From: a virus
Direction: 5' to 3' (one strand)
Virus record (IMG/VR): IMGVR_UViG_3300032249_000521
Span: 1-31,482 of that record
Length of the DNA: 31,482 bases
In this document: one piece after another, positions 23,731 to 31,323 of the stretch
How positions within the stretch are numbered: position 1 is the stretch's first letter
Layout of the letters: every line of letters starts with the position of its first letter
Position numbers and translations under genes: made by a program
Notes under the pieces: model-generated
What the model saw: the letters and a program-made list of their open reading frames with translations, nothing else
Databases searched by the model: none
Told to the model about the DNA's origin: nothing

Positions 23731-25713
23731 CTACATGAACGTAACGCGATACGCGGAACCAGCACGCTTTACCTCGAATGTTCCAGCCCGGCCAAGGCCG
23801 GTAGTGGCGATCTTAAAACCTTGCATCGCCTGTAGCGCGGCCTTAATCCCTTCGATCCCGTAGTCTTTCAGCATGGCGTCGTGAGCTATCGCCGCGACAA
23901 CCTCTGTCGAAGCCATGTCGCCCTTGCCTTCTGCCATAAGGAAATTGGCGCCAAGCTGCGCGATAAGTTTGAACATATCCTCGCGGCGCCCGCGCATGTC
24001 TGTGACGTGTTCCAGCGCGCCAACATCTTCGCCGTTCCAAAGCTTTACGCCTTTCTTGCGCAGCCAGATCGGCTCGGAGCCTAGCACGCCACGATTTGCC
24101 TTGGCGCCATCCAAGCGCAGCAACGCGGCACGCTCATTAGGCCGAAGCGCGTAGCGCGCGGCGTCTTCGTCTTCTGGTGGGCCGAGCGTCATAACCGTGC
24201 GCGCACTATCCTTTACCGCGCTGGCGCCTTGGGAAATATCAGCGTTGCCGCTGCGCTTGAACGCGGCAGAACCTTTACTCGTGTGGTGCGCAAGCAATAC
24301 CGCCGTGTCTGTTTCTTCTGCAATGTATTCTAAAACGTCCATCACGAATGTCATGTGAACGTTGTCATTGCCGTTACCGGTATGCAGCTTGTTCAATGGA
24401 TCGAAAGACACCATGGCGAGCGCTGGATCGGTAGCCAGAGCTAGGAAAGCTTGCACGGCTTCGTCATTGCGCGAAGGTTGCGAGCCGCCGTTGACAAAGC
24501 GAAGCCGGGTTCCGCTGGCTTTAGTTTCTCTGTCGCGCTTGCCGGAGATTAGCATTATGTAGGGCGCCACGTCGTCAAAGGCGACACCCATGACCGTGCA
24601 GATCGCGTGCAGGCGCATGGACATTTCGGCTATGCTGTCTTCTGCGTTGTAAATTATGCTCTTGGCGCGGCCCACACAATTCTCGTGGCCAAGGAAGCTT
24701 TCGCCTCGCGCCAAATGCACGGCGATAACAAGGCTCAATAGTGATTTGCCTGCACCGCCCGGCGCCAGCAAAGCCGTAACCTCGCCACGCACTAGGATAC
24801 CGCGCAGAACGTGCGGGCGGGGCGCCAGTGCGTTCATCGGGAGCGCGTTGCCCCAAGAGATCGCAACCGGGATCAGCGGCGGTGGGGGCGGCGGCGGTTC
24901 AATATGCACGCCACCAAACACAACCTCGGGATGCTTGGCGCCTGCCGCGTTTTGTGCATATTGATACGCATTTCCAATTCGGCCCGATAGATCATCTGGC
25001 GCAATCGGCGGGACGCACCGGCTCGCCCAATCCTGCATGATGCTATTGCACATGGCTTCGGATATGCCTTGATCGCGGACGATACAGGCCAGCTTGTAGG
25101 CTTGTTCCGATAGCTGCCCTGCTGTCCCGCCCGGCGCCCGCTGCACGCGGGCCAGAGCCGCCGCAATAGCGGCTGGCGTGTCGAGATCAACGAGAGGAAC
25201 CAAGGCGTTTTCTGCGCGCTGCCCAGGCGGGCGGCAGCGGCTTACTACGTCGGCAGGCGCTTGGAGCACGGGCTGGTCGATTTCGACCGCGTAGCCTTGC
25301 CCGTCCACGATAGAGCCAGGAGCCACAACATAGCCATTATGTGAACGTATGTCTAAGCCGCTGCCGAGTGCGCCAGCCGACAACGCCACGTCCGCGCCGG
25401 AGTAGTATAGGTGATAGCCGCCGCTCCTTGTCCGCACGGTAAGCGTGTCAAAGCCGCCGTGTAACTCCATCCACGCGGCCAAGCCGTTCTTACCGTTCTT
25501 CATGTCAATATCCACAACCAGCATCCCGGTTGTGCATACGGCAATGTTCTGGTCCGTCCCGGCCCACCAAGCTTTTATTTTGTCAGGATCGGTTGTTGCG
25601 TGCTCCGGCCAGCCTTTCCAATCAGAGGAAGGTTTCGTGCCGTTTGGTGGCAAAGGGAATACGCGGAACCCGCGAGCCGCCCACGCCAAAGCTGCGTCTA
25701 GCTTTGAGGGCAC
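23731..25713 (-). CDS. PrimPol-RepA-like helicase fusion (primase/helicase)
   Basis: This 660-residue protein starts with GTG at 25713, with GAGG eight bases upstream in the end of the previous gene. The N-terminal 165 residues form a bifunctional primase-polymerase domain: AVCTTGMLVVDIDMKNGKNG with Asp68 and Asp70, SGGYHLYYSG with His101, and SGLDIRSHNGYVVAPGS. A Pro-rich linker (273-279) leads to a RecA-like helicase core with Walker A APGGAGKS (317-324). The Walker B-like strand LAMVSFDPL has Asp438, and LLAHHTSKG (about 473-481) follows. The last ~90 residues look like a winged helix. It would prime and unwind DNA at the phage fork. It is the last gene of the leftward operon. Confidence 0.88.
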   Translation of the reverse strand: MPSKLDAALAWAARGFRVFPLPPNGTKPSSDWKGWPEHATTDPDKIKAWWAGTDQNIAVCTTGMLVVDIDMKNGKNGLAAWMELHGGFDTLTVRTRSGGYHLYYSGADVALSAGALGSGLDIRSHNGYVVAPGSIVDGQGYAVEIDQPVLQAPADVVSRCRPPGQRAENALVPLVDLDTPAAIAAALARVQRAPGGTAGQLSEQAYKLACIVRDQGISEAMCNSIMQDWASRCVPPIAPDDLSGRIGNAYQYAQNAAGAKHPEVVFGGVHIEPPPPPPPLIPVAISWGNALPMNALAPRPHVLRGILVRGEVTALLAPGGAGKSLLSLVIAVHLARGESFLGHENCVGRAKSIIYNAEDSIAEMSMRLHAICTVMGVAFDDVAPYIMLISGKRDRETKASGTRLRFVNGGSQPSRNDEAVQAFLALATDPALAMVSFDPLNKLHTGNGNDNVHMTFVMDVLEYIAEETDTAVLLAHHTSKGSAAFKRSGNADISQGASAVKDSARTVMTLGPPEDEDAARYALRPNERAALLRLDGAKANRGVLGSEPIWLRKKGVKLWNGEDVGALEHVTDMRGRREDMFKLIAQLGANFLMAEGKGDMASTEVVAAIAHDAMLKDYGIEGIKAALQAMQGFKIATTGLGRAGTFEVKRAGSAYRVTFM

Positions 25714-25716
25714 GGC

Positions 25717-25974
25717 TTATTCCTCGATCTTGCGGAGCCTATACGTTTTGCGCTTTTCGCCGGGCGCGATCCTGTAGCCGAGTGCCACAAGCCGCTTGTT
25801 CAACCGCGAGATCGTCGCGCCGATAAGCTGCTGCTGCTCTCGATGCTCACGCTTAATCGTGTGCAGCTTGTAGTAAATCTTCGAGATCGCAACATCTTTG
25901 CCGCTGCTCAATAAATACAAAACGGCGTTCTGCGCAGGCGGAAGCGTTTTCATAAGTTTTTTGGCGCCGATCAT
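25717..25974 (-). CDS. Small winged-helix-like DNA-binding protein
   Basis: This 85-residue basic protein lies between the DNA polymerase and PrimPol-helicase genes. The pattern of TLPPAQNAVLYLLSSGKDVAI, then SKIYYKLH, then LIGATISRLNKRLVALGYRI, then RKTYRLRKI reads as helix, helix, recognition helix and a beta hairpin, a winged-helix fold close to response-regulator effector domains. It may be a regulator or a replication accessory that binds the origin. The ATG at 25974 has GAGGGGG upstream; a second Met at 25953 is an alternative. Its stop lies three bases before the PrimPol GTG, so the two are likely coupled. The DNA-binding call is inferred from predicted structure. Confidence 0.6.
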   Translation of the reverse strand: MIGAKKLMKTLPPAQNAVLYLLSSGKDVAISKIYYKLHTIKREHREQQQLIGATISRLNKRLVALGYRIAPGEKRKTYRLRKIEE

Positions 25975-25984
25975 CTTTTCCCCC

Positions 25985-28189
25985 TCACTTAGAATACCGC
26001 GTGCCAGACCAGCCCTTTGCGGCCAGTGGGCACCCAGGCAACCACGTTTCCCCTGCCGTCATAATAGCTTCAAGCTCTTTCGCAGAACCGTAATCTATTT
26101 TGGTTTCTGCCAAAACCTCGTCATGCACGGTGAGCACGATTGGGTAGCCGCGCGCTTCGGCGCGCATCATGCCGCCTACCATAATGTCACGCGCGGCTCC
26201 TTGCACGATATGGTTGAATTGCATACCGCCATACAGAGCGAAGGTGGACCACTTTCTTTTCTCACCGTCAAAGCCTTCGTAGTGAACGGCTTTCTTTTCG
26301 CGGGATTTCAACACAAACCCGCCAAACTCAACGTCCGCTGCAATCTCTGCGTCTGTCTTGCCTTCTGTGGCTACGGTTTGCCCCGTAGCAAGATGTTCAA
26401 GCCACGTTTCTTTCTGCATCACGACATGCGGATTGCAGTAGGCGAGCACGCGACCGCTAGGCAGGCGGACATACAGAAAACTCTTGTGCCGCATGTAGGC
26501 AACGCGGCCTTCTAGCGCAGCGACGAGTTGACCGGGCGCCAGCACGGCTTCGATAGCCGCGTCCTGTAGCTCCCACCAGCCGCCGACAATGCCGGGATGC
26601 TGCTTGCGCCAGCCTGCTACGACAGTCTTGATCGCGGCCCATTCGGGTTGCGCCAAACCTTTCTTGTCGCGCGATGCGGGGTAGGCCCGGCACCAAAATT
26701 CAAACGCTTCTGGCGAAGCAGCTTCAACAACCGGCACCAATGCTTCCGGCTTCAATCCGTAATTCTTGCCCATCGAAACAAACGAGCCGACGCTGCCTTG
26801 GTAGCCAAGCGCAAGCTCCATCACTTTGCCTATCTGCCGTTGAAATGATGTAACTTGCTCTGGCTCAATGCCGAAAGCACGAGCGTAGGCGATCCGATAC
26901 AAGTCTGGCCCGCGCCCTTCGTCGTAAGCGCGGAACGCTTGTAGCTTCCATTCTTCGCCAGCAATCCACGCGGCGCCTCGGCCCTCGATGTTCGCTAGGT
27001 CAACGCCGTGAAGCTGCTTGCCGCGCGCCGCGACAATCATGGTGCGCAGCGTCTTGGCGAGCATAGCCATGGGCGAACCAAACAGCATATAAAGCATGTC
27101 GTGTGCGCCTTGCGCTTCAAACGACAACAGTATTTCAACGGCGCGTTGAATGTCGTCTCCGTCTCGCTCTGGATCAATGCGGTATAGGTTCTGAGGCTGG
27201 ATCAGGCGACCGGCCCACCGGCCCGAGAGCGCGCCGTGATATGCCAGCAAACCGCGCGCTCTGCCGTCCGCGCACACCACATTAAGCATTGCTTGATACT
27301 TGGCCGTGCTGGTTTTGCTGGCGTCTTGGCGTAGCTCAATCGCTTCGCGCACATGCGGCAAAGCTTCCGCGTCCGCGTGCAGCAGTATTTCTTGCTGTTC
27401 CGCCTTGGCTACGCTCTCGCAATCAACACCTTGCGCTTGCACCCAGGCAACCAGCTTCGATACCTCTGTGCATTTTGTGACAGCGCCGCTCGTCAATTCG
27501 TTCATGCGTGCGTCAAGGCCGATGCGCGCAATATCGCGCACCTTGATCGCGTGCTCTATCGTTTCCACGTCAAGCTGAATACCGCGATCATTGATAGTTT
27601 GGTCCAGCGCCCACACTTGCTTTTCAGCTTCGCTTAGATCAGGGAGCAAGCCGCCAATTTCTGTTTCTGTCACTACGTCTTGATCGCAGTATTGCATGGT
27701 CCGCGTGACAACCTCCCACGCATCCCACCACGTCAACGTGCCGTCGGCCTCCACCTTGCGCGGCTTGGAAAGCTTGAGCATTACTGCGTTGCCTTCCATA
27801 TCCTTCTGCGCTCTGGCGCCAACAACCTTACTGATAACCTCAAGCGATTGCGGCAGGCCGACCGAAGCGGCGCGGGCCATAGTGCAATCCTGCTGCTCAA
27901 TTTTAAGCTCCGGCCAATGAGGGCAATACCGCACGCGGATAAGTTTGTTCCAGATCGTGCGCTCAAAGACGGCATTGTGAACGCCAACAATGCCGCCTTG
28001 TGCGATGTGATGCAGCAACGCTTCTGGATCAGCAGCGCCCGGCCACCAGCGTTGCATCTGCTGTGTGCCCTCAAACCACCACGACATGCACCATACGCGC
28101 GTGCTCCAATGCTCGGCGTATTTGTGGACGCCTGCCTTGCGGAGATCAACCGCCGATCCGGTTTCAAAATCGTGGTGGGCGATAAGCAT
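25985..28189 (-). CDS. Family A DNA polymerase with 3'-5' exonuclease
   Basis: This 734-residue replicative polymerase carries both the proofreading exonuclease and the polymerase core. Exonuclease motifs are DFET (Asp7, Glu9), HNAVFE (71-76) and YCDQD (167-171). The polymerase part has SGRWAGRLIQPQNLYR (322-337), motif A as GVDLANIEGR (Asp397), motif B as RQIGKVMELALGYQG (Arg451, Lys455, Tyr463) and motif C as VHDE (Asp690). All expected catalytic residues are present. No 5'-3' exonuclease domain is present, as usual in phages. The ATG at 28189 is three bases from the previous stop, with an AGG site inside that gene end. It would copy the phage genome. Confidence 0.93.
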   Translation of the reverse strand: MLIAHHDFETGSAVDLRKAGVHKYAEHWSTRVWCMSWWFEGTQQMQRWWPGAADPEALLHHIAQGGIVGVHNAVFERTIWNKLIRVRYCPHWPELKIEQQDCTMARAASVGLPQSLEVISKVVGARAQKDMEGNAVMLKLSKPRKVEADGTLTWWDAWEVVTRTMQYCDQDVVTETEIGGLLPDLSEAEKQVWALDQTINDRGIQLDVETIEHAIKVRDIARIGLDARMNELTSGAVTKCTEVSKLVAWVQAQGVDCESVAKAEQQEILLHADAEALPHVREAIELRQDASKTSTAKYQAMLNVVCADGRARGLLAYHGALSGRWAGRLIQPQNLYRIDPERDGDDIQRAVEILLSFEAQGAHDMLYMLFGSPMAMLAKTLRTMIVAARGKQLHGVDLANIEGRGAAWIAGEEWKLQAFRAYDEGRGPDLYRIAYARAFGIEPEQVTSFQRQIGKVMELALGYQGSVGSFVSMGKNYGLKPEALVPVVEAASPEAFEFWCRAYPASRDKKGLAQPEWAAIKTVVAGWRKQHPGIVGGWWELQDAAIEAVLAPGQLVAALEGRVAYMRHKSFLYVRLPSGRVLAYCNPHVVMQKETWLEHLATGQTVATEGKTDAEIAADVEFGGFVLKSREKKAVHYEGFDGEKRKWSTFALYGGMQFNHIVQGAARDIMVGGMMRAEARGYPIVLTVHDEVLAETKIDYGSAKELEAIMTAGETWLPGCPLAAKGWSGTRYSK

Positions 28190-28192
28190 GGC

Positions 28193-28972
28193 CTAGCCTA
28201 GCATGTCTTCTAGGCTGGCACCCGGCGGCGCTGGCGGCGCCGATACCGGCACGGGCGGCGGCATGATGCTACTTGCAGGCGGCGGCATGGCGCCGGGCCT
28301 TGCCGCCGCGCCGAAGGCGAGCGTGGCATCAAAGCGCGCATCAACATTGACGCCAGCAAAGGCCGTCTTCGGGTCAATGCCGCCGCCAGAAAGTTTCTCG
28401 TCGTCCGCAATAATCATCACGCCTTGCAAGCCGAAGGAGTAGCCTTTCTTGGGGCGCGGCGGGCTTTTCCCAAACTCAAACATATTGAAAGCCAGGATCG
28501 CCCACACACCAGAATAAACCCTGTTCTCGTCAACGATAGGGTTCTGCGCCGGATCGACGACTTGCGGCTGGTATTGCGACGTGAAGCGAATAAAGGGCAA
28601 GCCAGGAGTGTAGCCTGCGAATTGCTGCTTCTCGCCCTGGTCGCGCCAAGGTGGGCAATGCAAGCCGAAGGGCTGGCCCTGCGCATTGAAATTTTGCGGG
28701 AAGCTCTGCCGCAAGGCGGCGTAAAGCTCCGGCCAAACGGAAGCGTCAAGCTGCGCCTGCGAGCCGGGCGGCAGCAGCGCCGTAACCTCGTAGGAAGGCG
28801 TGCTCTTAGGCGTGCCGTCGTCGTTCTTCGCATTGGGGTTTGGCTTGATAATGTGCGCGAAGGCCAGCCGCACCGGGCATGTGCGCCAATCGCCGTTTGG
28901 CATTTTCTGGAAGGGGTTTTGCGCAACCGTGCGCTGCACCCAATCATCCGTCATGCGAGAGTTTTTCATCAT
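28193..28972 (-). CDS. DUF2815 single-stranded DNA-binding protein
   Basis: This 259-residue protein fits the DUF2815 family, regarded as phage single-strand-binding proteins of T7 gp2.5 type. The domain runs from about residue 20 to 205: VRLAFAHIIKPNPNAKNDDG, the TPSYEVTALLPPGSQ strand, NRVYSGVWAILAFNMFEF (about 149-166), and KKGYSFGLQGVMIIADDEKLSGG (about 174-196). The last 40 residues are a Pro/Ala-rich linker that ends with SLEDMLG, a tail that recalls the C-terminal contact peptides of SSB proteins. The AGGAGA site overlaps the upstream stop. It lies next to the polymerase gene and would coat unwound strands and assist annealing. Confidence 0.82.
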   Translation of the reverse strand: MMKNSRMTDDWVQRTVAQNPFQKMPNGDWRTCPVRLAFAHIIKPNPNAKNDDGTPKSTPSYEVTALLPPGSQAQLDASVWPELYAALRQSFPQNFNAQGQPFGLHCPPWRDQGEKQQFAGYTPGLPFIRFTSQYQPQVVDPAQNPIVDENRVYSGVWAILAFNMFEFGKSPPRPKKGYSFGLQGVMIIADDEKLSGGGIDPKTAFAGVNVDARFDATLAFGAAARPGAMPPPASSIMPPPVPVSAPPAPPGASLEDMLG

Positions 28973-28984
28973 GGTATGGTTCTC

Positions 28985-29251
28985 CTATACCGGGTTGTTG
29001 CGTTGTTCAAAAAGCGGCATCGGCCTCCGCGCGGACAGCGCAATTATGTTCCGCCGCCATTGCTCCATGGCATCTGCCATGTCGCGTGCATAGGCTACCG
29101 CTTCCTGATCCGTAAGCGGCGCGTTGCCTGCTACAATGCGTTCTTCGCGTTCATCCGCCCATTCGCGCAGAAGACGCGGCGCCTGCGTGTCGCGGCCCAT
29201 AAGCATGAATACCGGCTCGCCGCTCATGGGGCCAATCAAAAGCTTATCCAT
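28985..29251 (-). CDS. Conserved-looking small phage protein
   Basis: This 88-residue protein has GGGAGAAAAAGG before its ATG. It reads as a short beta part with PVFMLMGRDTQAPRLLREWA, followed by helices containing QEAVAYARDMADAMEQWRRN. Short proteins with 'MGRD-x-x-AP-x-L-x-x-WA' and an 'ARxxAxxMxxWR' helix recur in phages and prophages of Pseudomonadota and have no known function. That recall is from memory. It lies between the DUF2800 nuclease and DUF2815 genes, so a replication or recombination accessory role is possible. There is no signal peptide, membrane segment or metal motif. Confidence 0.6.
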   Translation of the reverse strand: MDKLLIGPMSGEPVFMLMGRDTQAPRLLREWADEREERIVAGNAPLTDQEAVAYARDMADAMEQWRRNIIALSARRPMPLFEQRNNPV

Positions 29252-29263
29252 CCTTTTTCTCCC

Positions 29264-30532
29264 TTATTCCAAACTTGGCAGGACAACCCCGCCAAAAAGA
29301 GTTTGTGCGCGATTGACAGCGGGGCGCCCGTCGGCATCCGACACAAGCGTAAGGTTCCCGCTTGACTGCTTCAACGTAAGGAAAGACATGGCATCGCGCA
29401 TCGCTTTTGCTGCCGCGTCTTTCTTTCCCTTCTCTGCACAAGCACGCGCGCCCTCCACCAACAAAGCTTCAACCTTCGTCAGCGGAGCAAGAGAGCGCGG
29501 CATAACGTCGTCTTCGTCAAGCGCGTAGCCGGAAAGCTGAATAAGCTGCTCCGCGATCTCGTGCTCTTTGCCGTGCCATTGGCGGCGCGCTTGAACCTCG
29601 ACCAGCTTGTGCCCCGGTATTGGCGTGCCAGACATAGCTTTCTGTTTGGCAAAAGCCTCGATGCGATTAAGCCAATCTTTCAGCGCGTCGGAGCTTTCCA
29701 GTATCAGCGCGATCCGATCAAGGCCGAGATCGGCAGGCTCCGGCAGAACGACGCCGCGCAGATCGCGCGCACCAGGGGCGCCGGGGATCACAGCCAAGGC
29801 TTGCCGCTCACGCGCAGGGCACGCGCTCTCGGCGGGGCAGTAGCGACACCACTCGCCAGCCGTAAGCCCCTCGCCGGGTTCTGGAAAGCCTACCGTTATG
29901 CACGACGTTTCAAAAGCTTCTGCTGCCGCAATCGCGCCCTCGATCTCCATTTGAAATTCGGCAATCTCTATCGGCCCGCACGACCACACGCGCACTACGC
30001 CGTCGCGGTGATGCTTCACACGCGGCTGGATAATAACAAAATGCACACGCGCAATAGGCTGGCACCAAAGCAACGAGACAGCATTAAAAGCAAGCTGCCT
30101 GTTTTCGCGCGGCTCGACCGGGATACCCTGGCCATATTTGAAATCAACAACCCAAGCCTCTTGGGCCATGTGATCTATAATAGTTATATCCGCAATTCCG
30201 CTTGCGTCTTCGTGCGAAACAACGCTTTGCGGGAATACGATAGGTTTCTCAATACGGATAGCCAAATGAGGGCCGCGAGCAATGAACAAATTTTCGATAA
30301 AATCGTGGACATATTCAAAAGCCTCTAGCATTTCTGGCGTGGCGTCTTTGTCAACCTTATTACCTAACAGAGACATTTGCAATAATTCGTGAGCGCGTGT
30401 GCCTTCGATACTGTGCTCGTTGTCAGGAGCAGGCCCCATCGCTTGCGCGAACATGACTTGCCCCCGACAACGCACAAAGCGGTGCGCGTTGCTCGCCGAG
30501 TATTTTGCGTGCTTCCGCGCACCGTGTTCCAC
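29264..30532 (-). CDS. DUF2800 Cas4/RecB-like nuclease
   Basis: The product of 422 residues starts at a GTG (30530-30532) with AAGG eight bases upstream, overlapping the previous stop; an in-frame ATG 30 codons further upstream lies inside the previous gene and is less likely. The N-terminus reads KYSASNAHRFVRCRG, then EGTRAHELLQ. A PD-(D/E)XK nuclease core follows: SGIADITIID with Asp, then WVVDFKYGQG with Asp and Lys, then NRQLAFNA. Cysteines in TSCITVG and WCRYCPAESAC resemble the iron-sulphur cluster cysteines of Cas4-like nucleases. The last third (from about residue 290) is helical. Family knowledge points to an exonuclease that makes single-strand ends for recombination. Confidence 0.82.
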   Translation of the reverse strand: MEHGARKHAKYSASNAHRFVRCRGQVMFAQAMGPAPDNEHSIEGTRAHELLQMSLLGNKVDKDATPEMLEAFEYVHDFIENLFIARGPHLAIRIEKPIVFPQSVVSHEDASGIADITIIDHMAQEAWVVDFKYGQGIPVEPRENRQLAFNAVSLLWCQPIARVHFVIIQPRVKHHRDGVVRVWSCGPIEIAEFQMEIEGAIAAAEAFETSCITVGFPEPGEGLTAGEWCRYCPAESACPARERQALAVIPGAPGARDLRGVVLPEPADLGLDRIALILESSDALKDWLNRIEAFAKQKAMSGTPIPGHKLVEVQARRQWHGKEHEIAEQLIQLSGYALDEDDVMPRSLAPLTKVEALLVEGARACAEKGKKDAAAKAMRDAMSFLTLKQSSGNLTLVSDADGRPAVNRAQTLFGGVVLPSLE

Positions 30533-30542
30533 GACGGCGACC

Positions 30543-30977
30543 TTACGCCGTCGCTGCCGCGTAAAGCTCAGGCCAGCGAGCCGGGTCAACCTCGGCAATT
30601 TTCTTGGCCCCAAACTGCTCAAGGATAGCTTTCACGGCGGCAGGCCCGCCCTTCGCAGGATTGGTGCCAAGAGCTTGCAGCGCGCTTTGCACATGCTGGA
30701 TGGTCCAGCCCTGCGGCGGTGCGCCGTGCTGTTGCTGCGCGACAGGCGCCGGAGCAGCCACGGGCGCAGGCGGCGCGACCGGGGCAGCGACAGGCGGGGC
30801 TGGCGGCGCAGCAACAGGCGCAGGCGCAGGCGGCGCAGCGACGACCGGGGCCGGGGCGGGCGCGGCAGCAGGCGCAGGCGGCGCAACAGCCGGGACGGAC
30901 GGCCCGCCAGACATGAGCGCAGCGATCTTTGCGGCCAAAGTCGCGTCTTCGGTTGAGAAAGTAAAGGTATTCGGCAT
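30543..30977 (-). CDS. Pro/Ala-linker protein in the replication operon
   Basis: This 144-residue protein has three parts. The N-terminus (1-25) reads PNTFTFSTEDATLAAKIAAL. A long Pro/Ala/Val linker (about 26-88) follows. The small C-terminal domain (about 93-144) is GWTIQHVQSALQALGTN, a helix pair, then VDPARWPELYAAATA. The start at 30977 is preceded by AAGGGAGAA; a Met 12 codons upstream has no such site. Domains joined by long Pro/Ala linkers suggest a flexible adaptor. I do not know its family or function. The C-terminal domain looks like the small helical modules that phage proteins use to bind partners. It overlaps the DUF2800 gene in translation control but not in coding. Confidence 0.55.
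   Translation of the reverse strand: MPNTFTFSTEDATLAAKIAALMSGGPSVPAVAPPAPAAAPAPAPVVAAPPAPAPVAAPPAPPVAAPVAPPAPVAAPAPVAQQQHGAPPQGWTIQHVQSALQALGTNPAKGGPAAVKAILEQFGAKKIAEVDPARWPELYAAATA
30739..30893 (-). repeat. Degenerate GC-rich repeat encoding the Pro/Ala linker
   Basis: A loose array of short GCAGGCGCAGGCGGCGC-like units on the plus strand encodes the Pro/Ala/Val linker of the overlapping gene. Copies differ by single bases and by small length changes. It keeps frame throughout. Confidence 0.7.
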
Positions 30978-31014
30978 CAGGGTTCTCCCTTCTGAGGTTG
31001 CAACAGTGAACAAG

Positions 31015-31308
31015 TTAAGCGAGCATCGCTTCTAGGTCAAGTAGGTTTTCGTCGTCATTCTCCTCTTTTTTCATGGGTTGCGAAAGCAGCCCCGCACCAG
31101 CCGCGCCCATTGCGGCAAATAGGGTAGGGCCGGTTGCTTGGCGCCAGCAGTCCCGATCATAGCCGGTAACGCCCGCTCGCCCGCTTGTCTCAATGTCGCG
31201 GCCAAGATGGAACAAGATACACGTCCATGTGTTTTTCGTGCTCTCGCCGATATGCCAGATGCGCCAGCCTTGGCTACGCAATTCAGCATTGATTTCCTCG
31301 AATGTCAT
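31015..31308 (-). CDS. Hypothetical protein with acidic tail, 97 residues
   Basis: This protein has GAGGGAGG before its ATG and no family I recognise. The N-terminal part reads TFEEINAELRSQGWRIWHIG, then TWTCILFHLGRDIE, then GYDRDCWRQATGPTLFAAMG. This is a helix, strands and a helix in a compact layout seen in many small phage proteins. The final 20 residues are rich in Asp, Glu and Asn and end LLDLEAMLA. That end resembles the tail of the helicase gene upstream and of the single-strand-binding protein downstream. Its position after the helicase gene suggests a replication accessory role, which is inferred only. There is no membrane segment or signal peptide. Confidence 0.55.
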   Translation of the reverse strand: MTFEEINAELRSQGWRIWHIGESTKNTWTCILFHLGRDIETSGRAGVTGYDRDCWRQATGPTLFAAMGAAGAGLLSQPMKKEENDDENLLDLEAMLA

Positions 31309-31323
31309 GTTTCCCTCCCTCGA

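Noticed and set aside
28424-29365. Plus-strand open frame of 313 codons opposite the DUF2815 gene
   Set aside because: It runs against a supported gene and the 88-residue gene, has shadow-like composition and no motif.
29561-30328. Plus-strand open frame of 255 codons opposite the DUF2800 nuclease
   Set aside because: Antisense to a gene with clear nuclease motifs; no ribosome site or domain.
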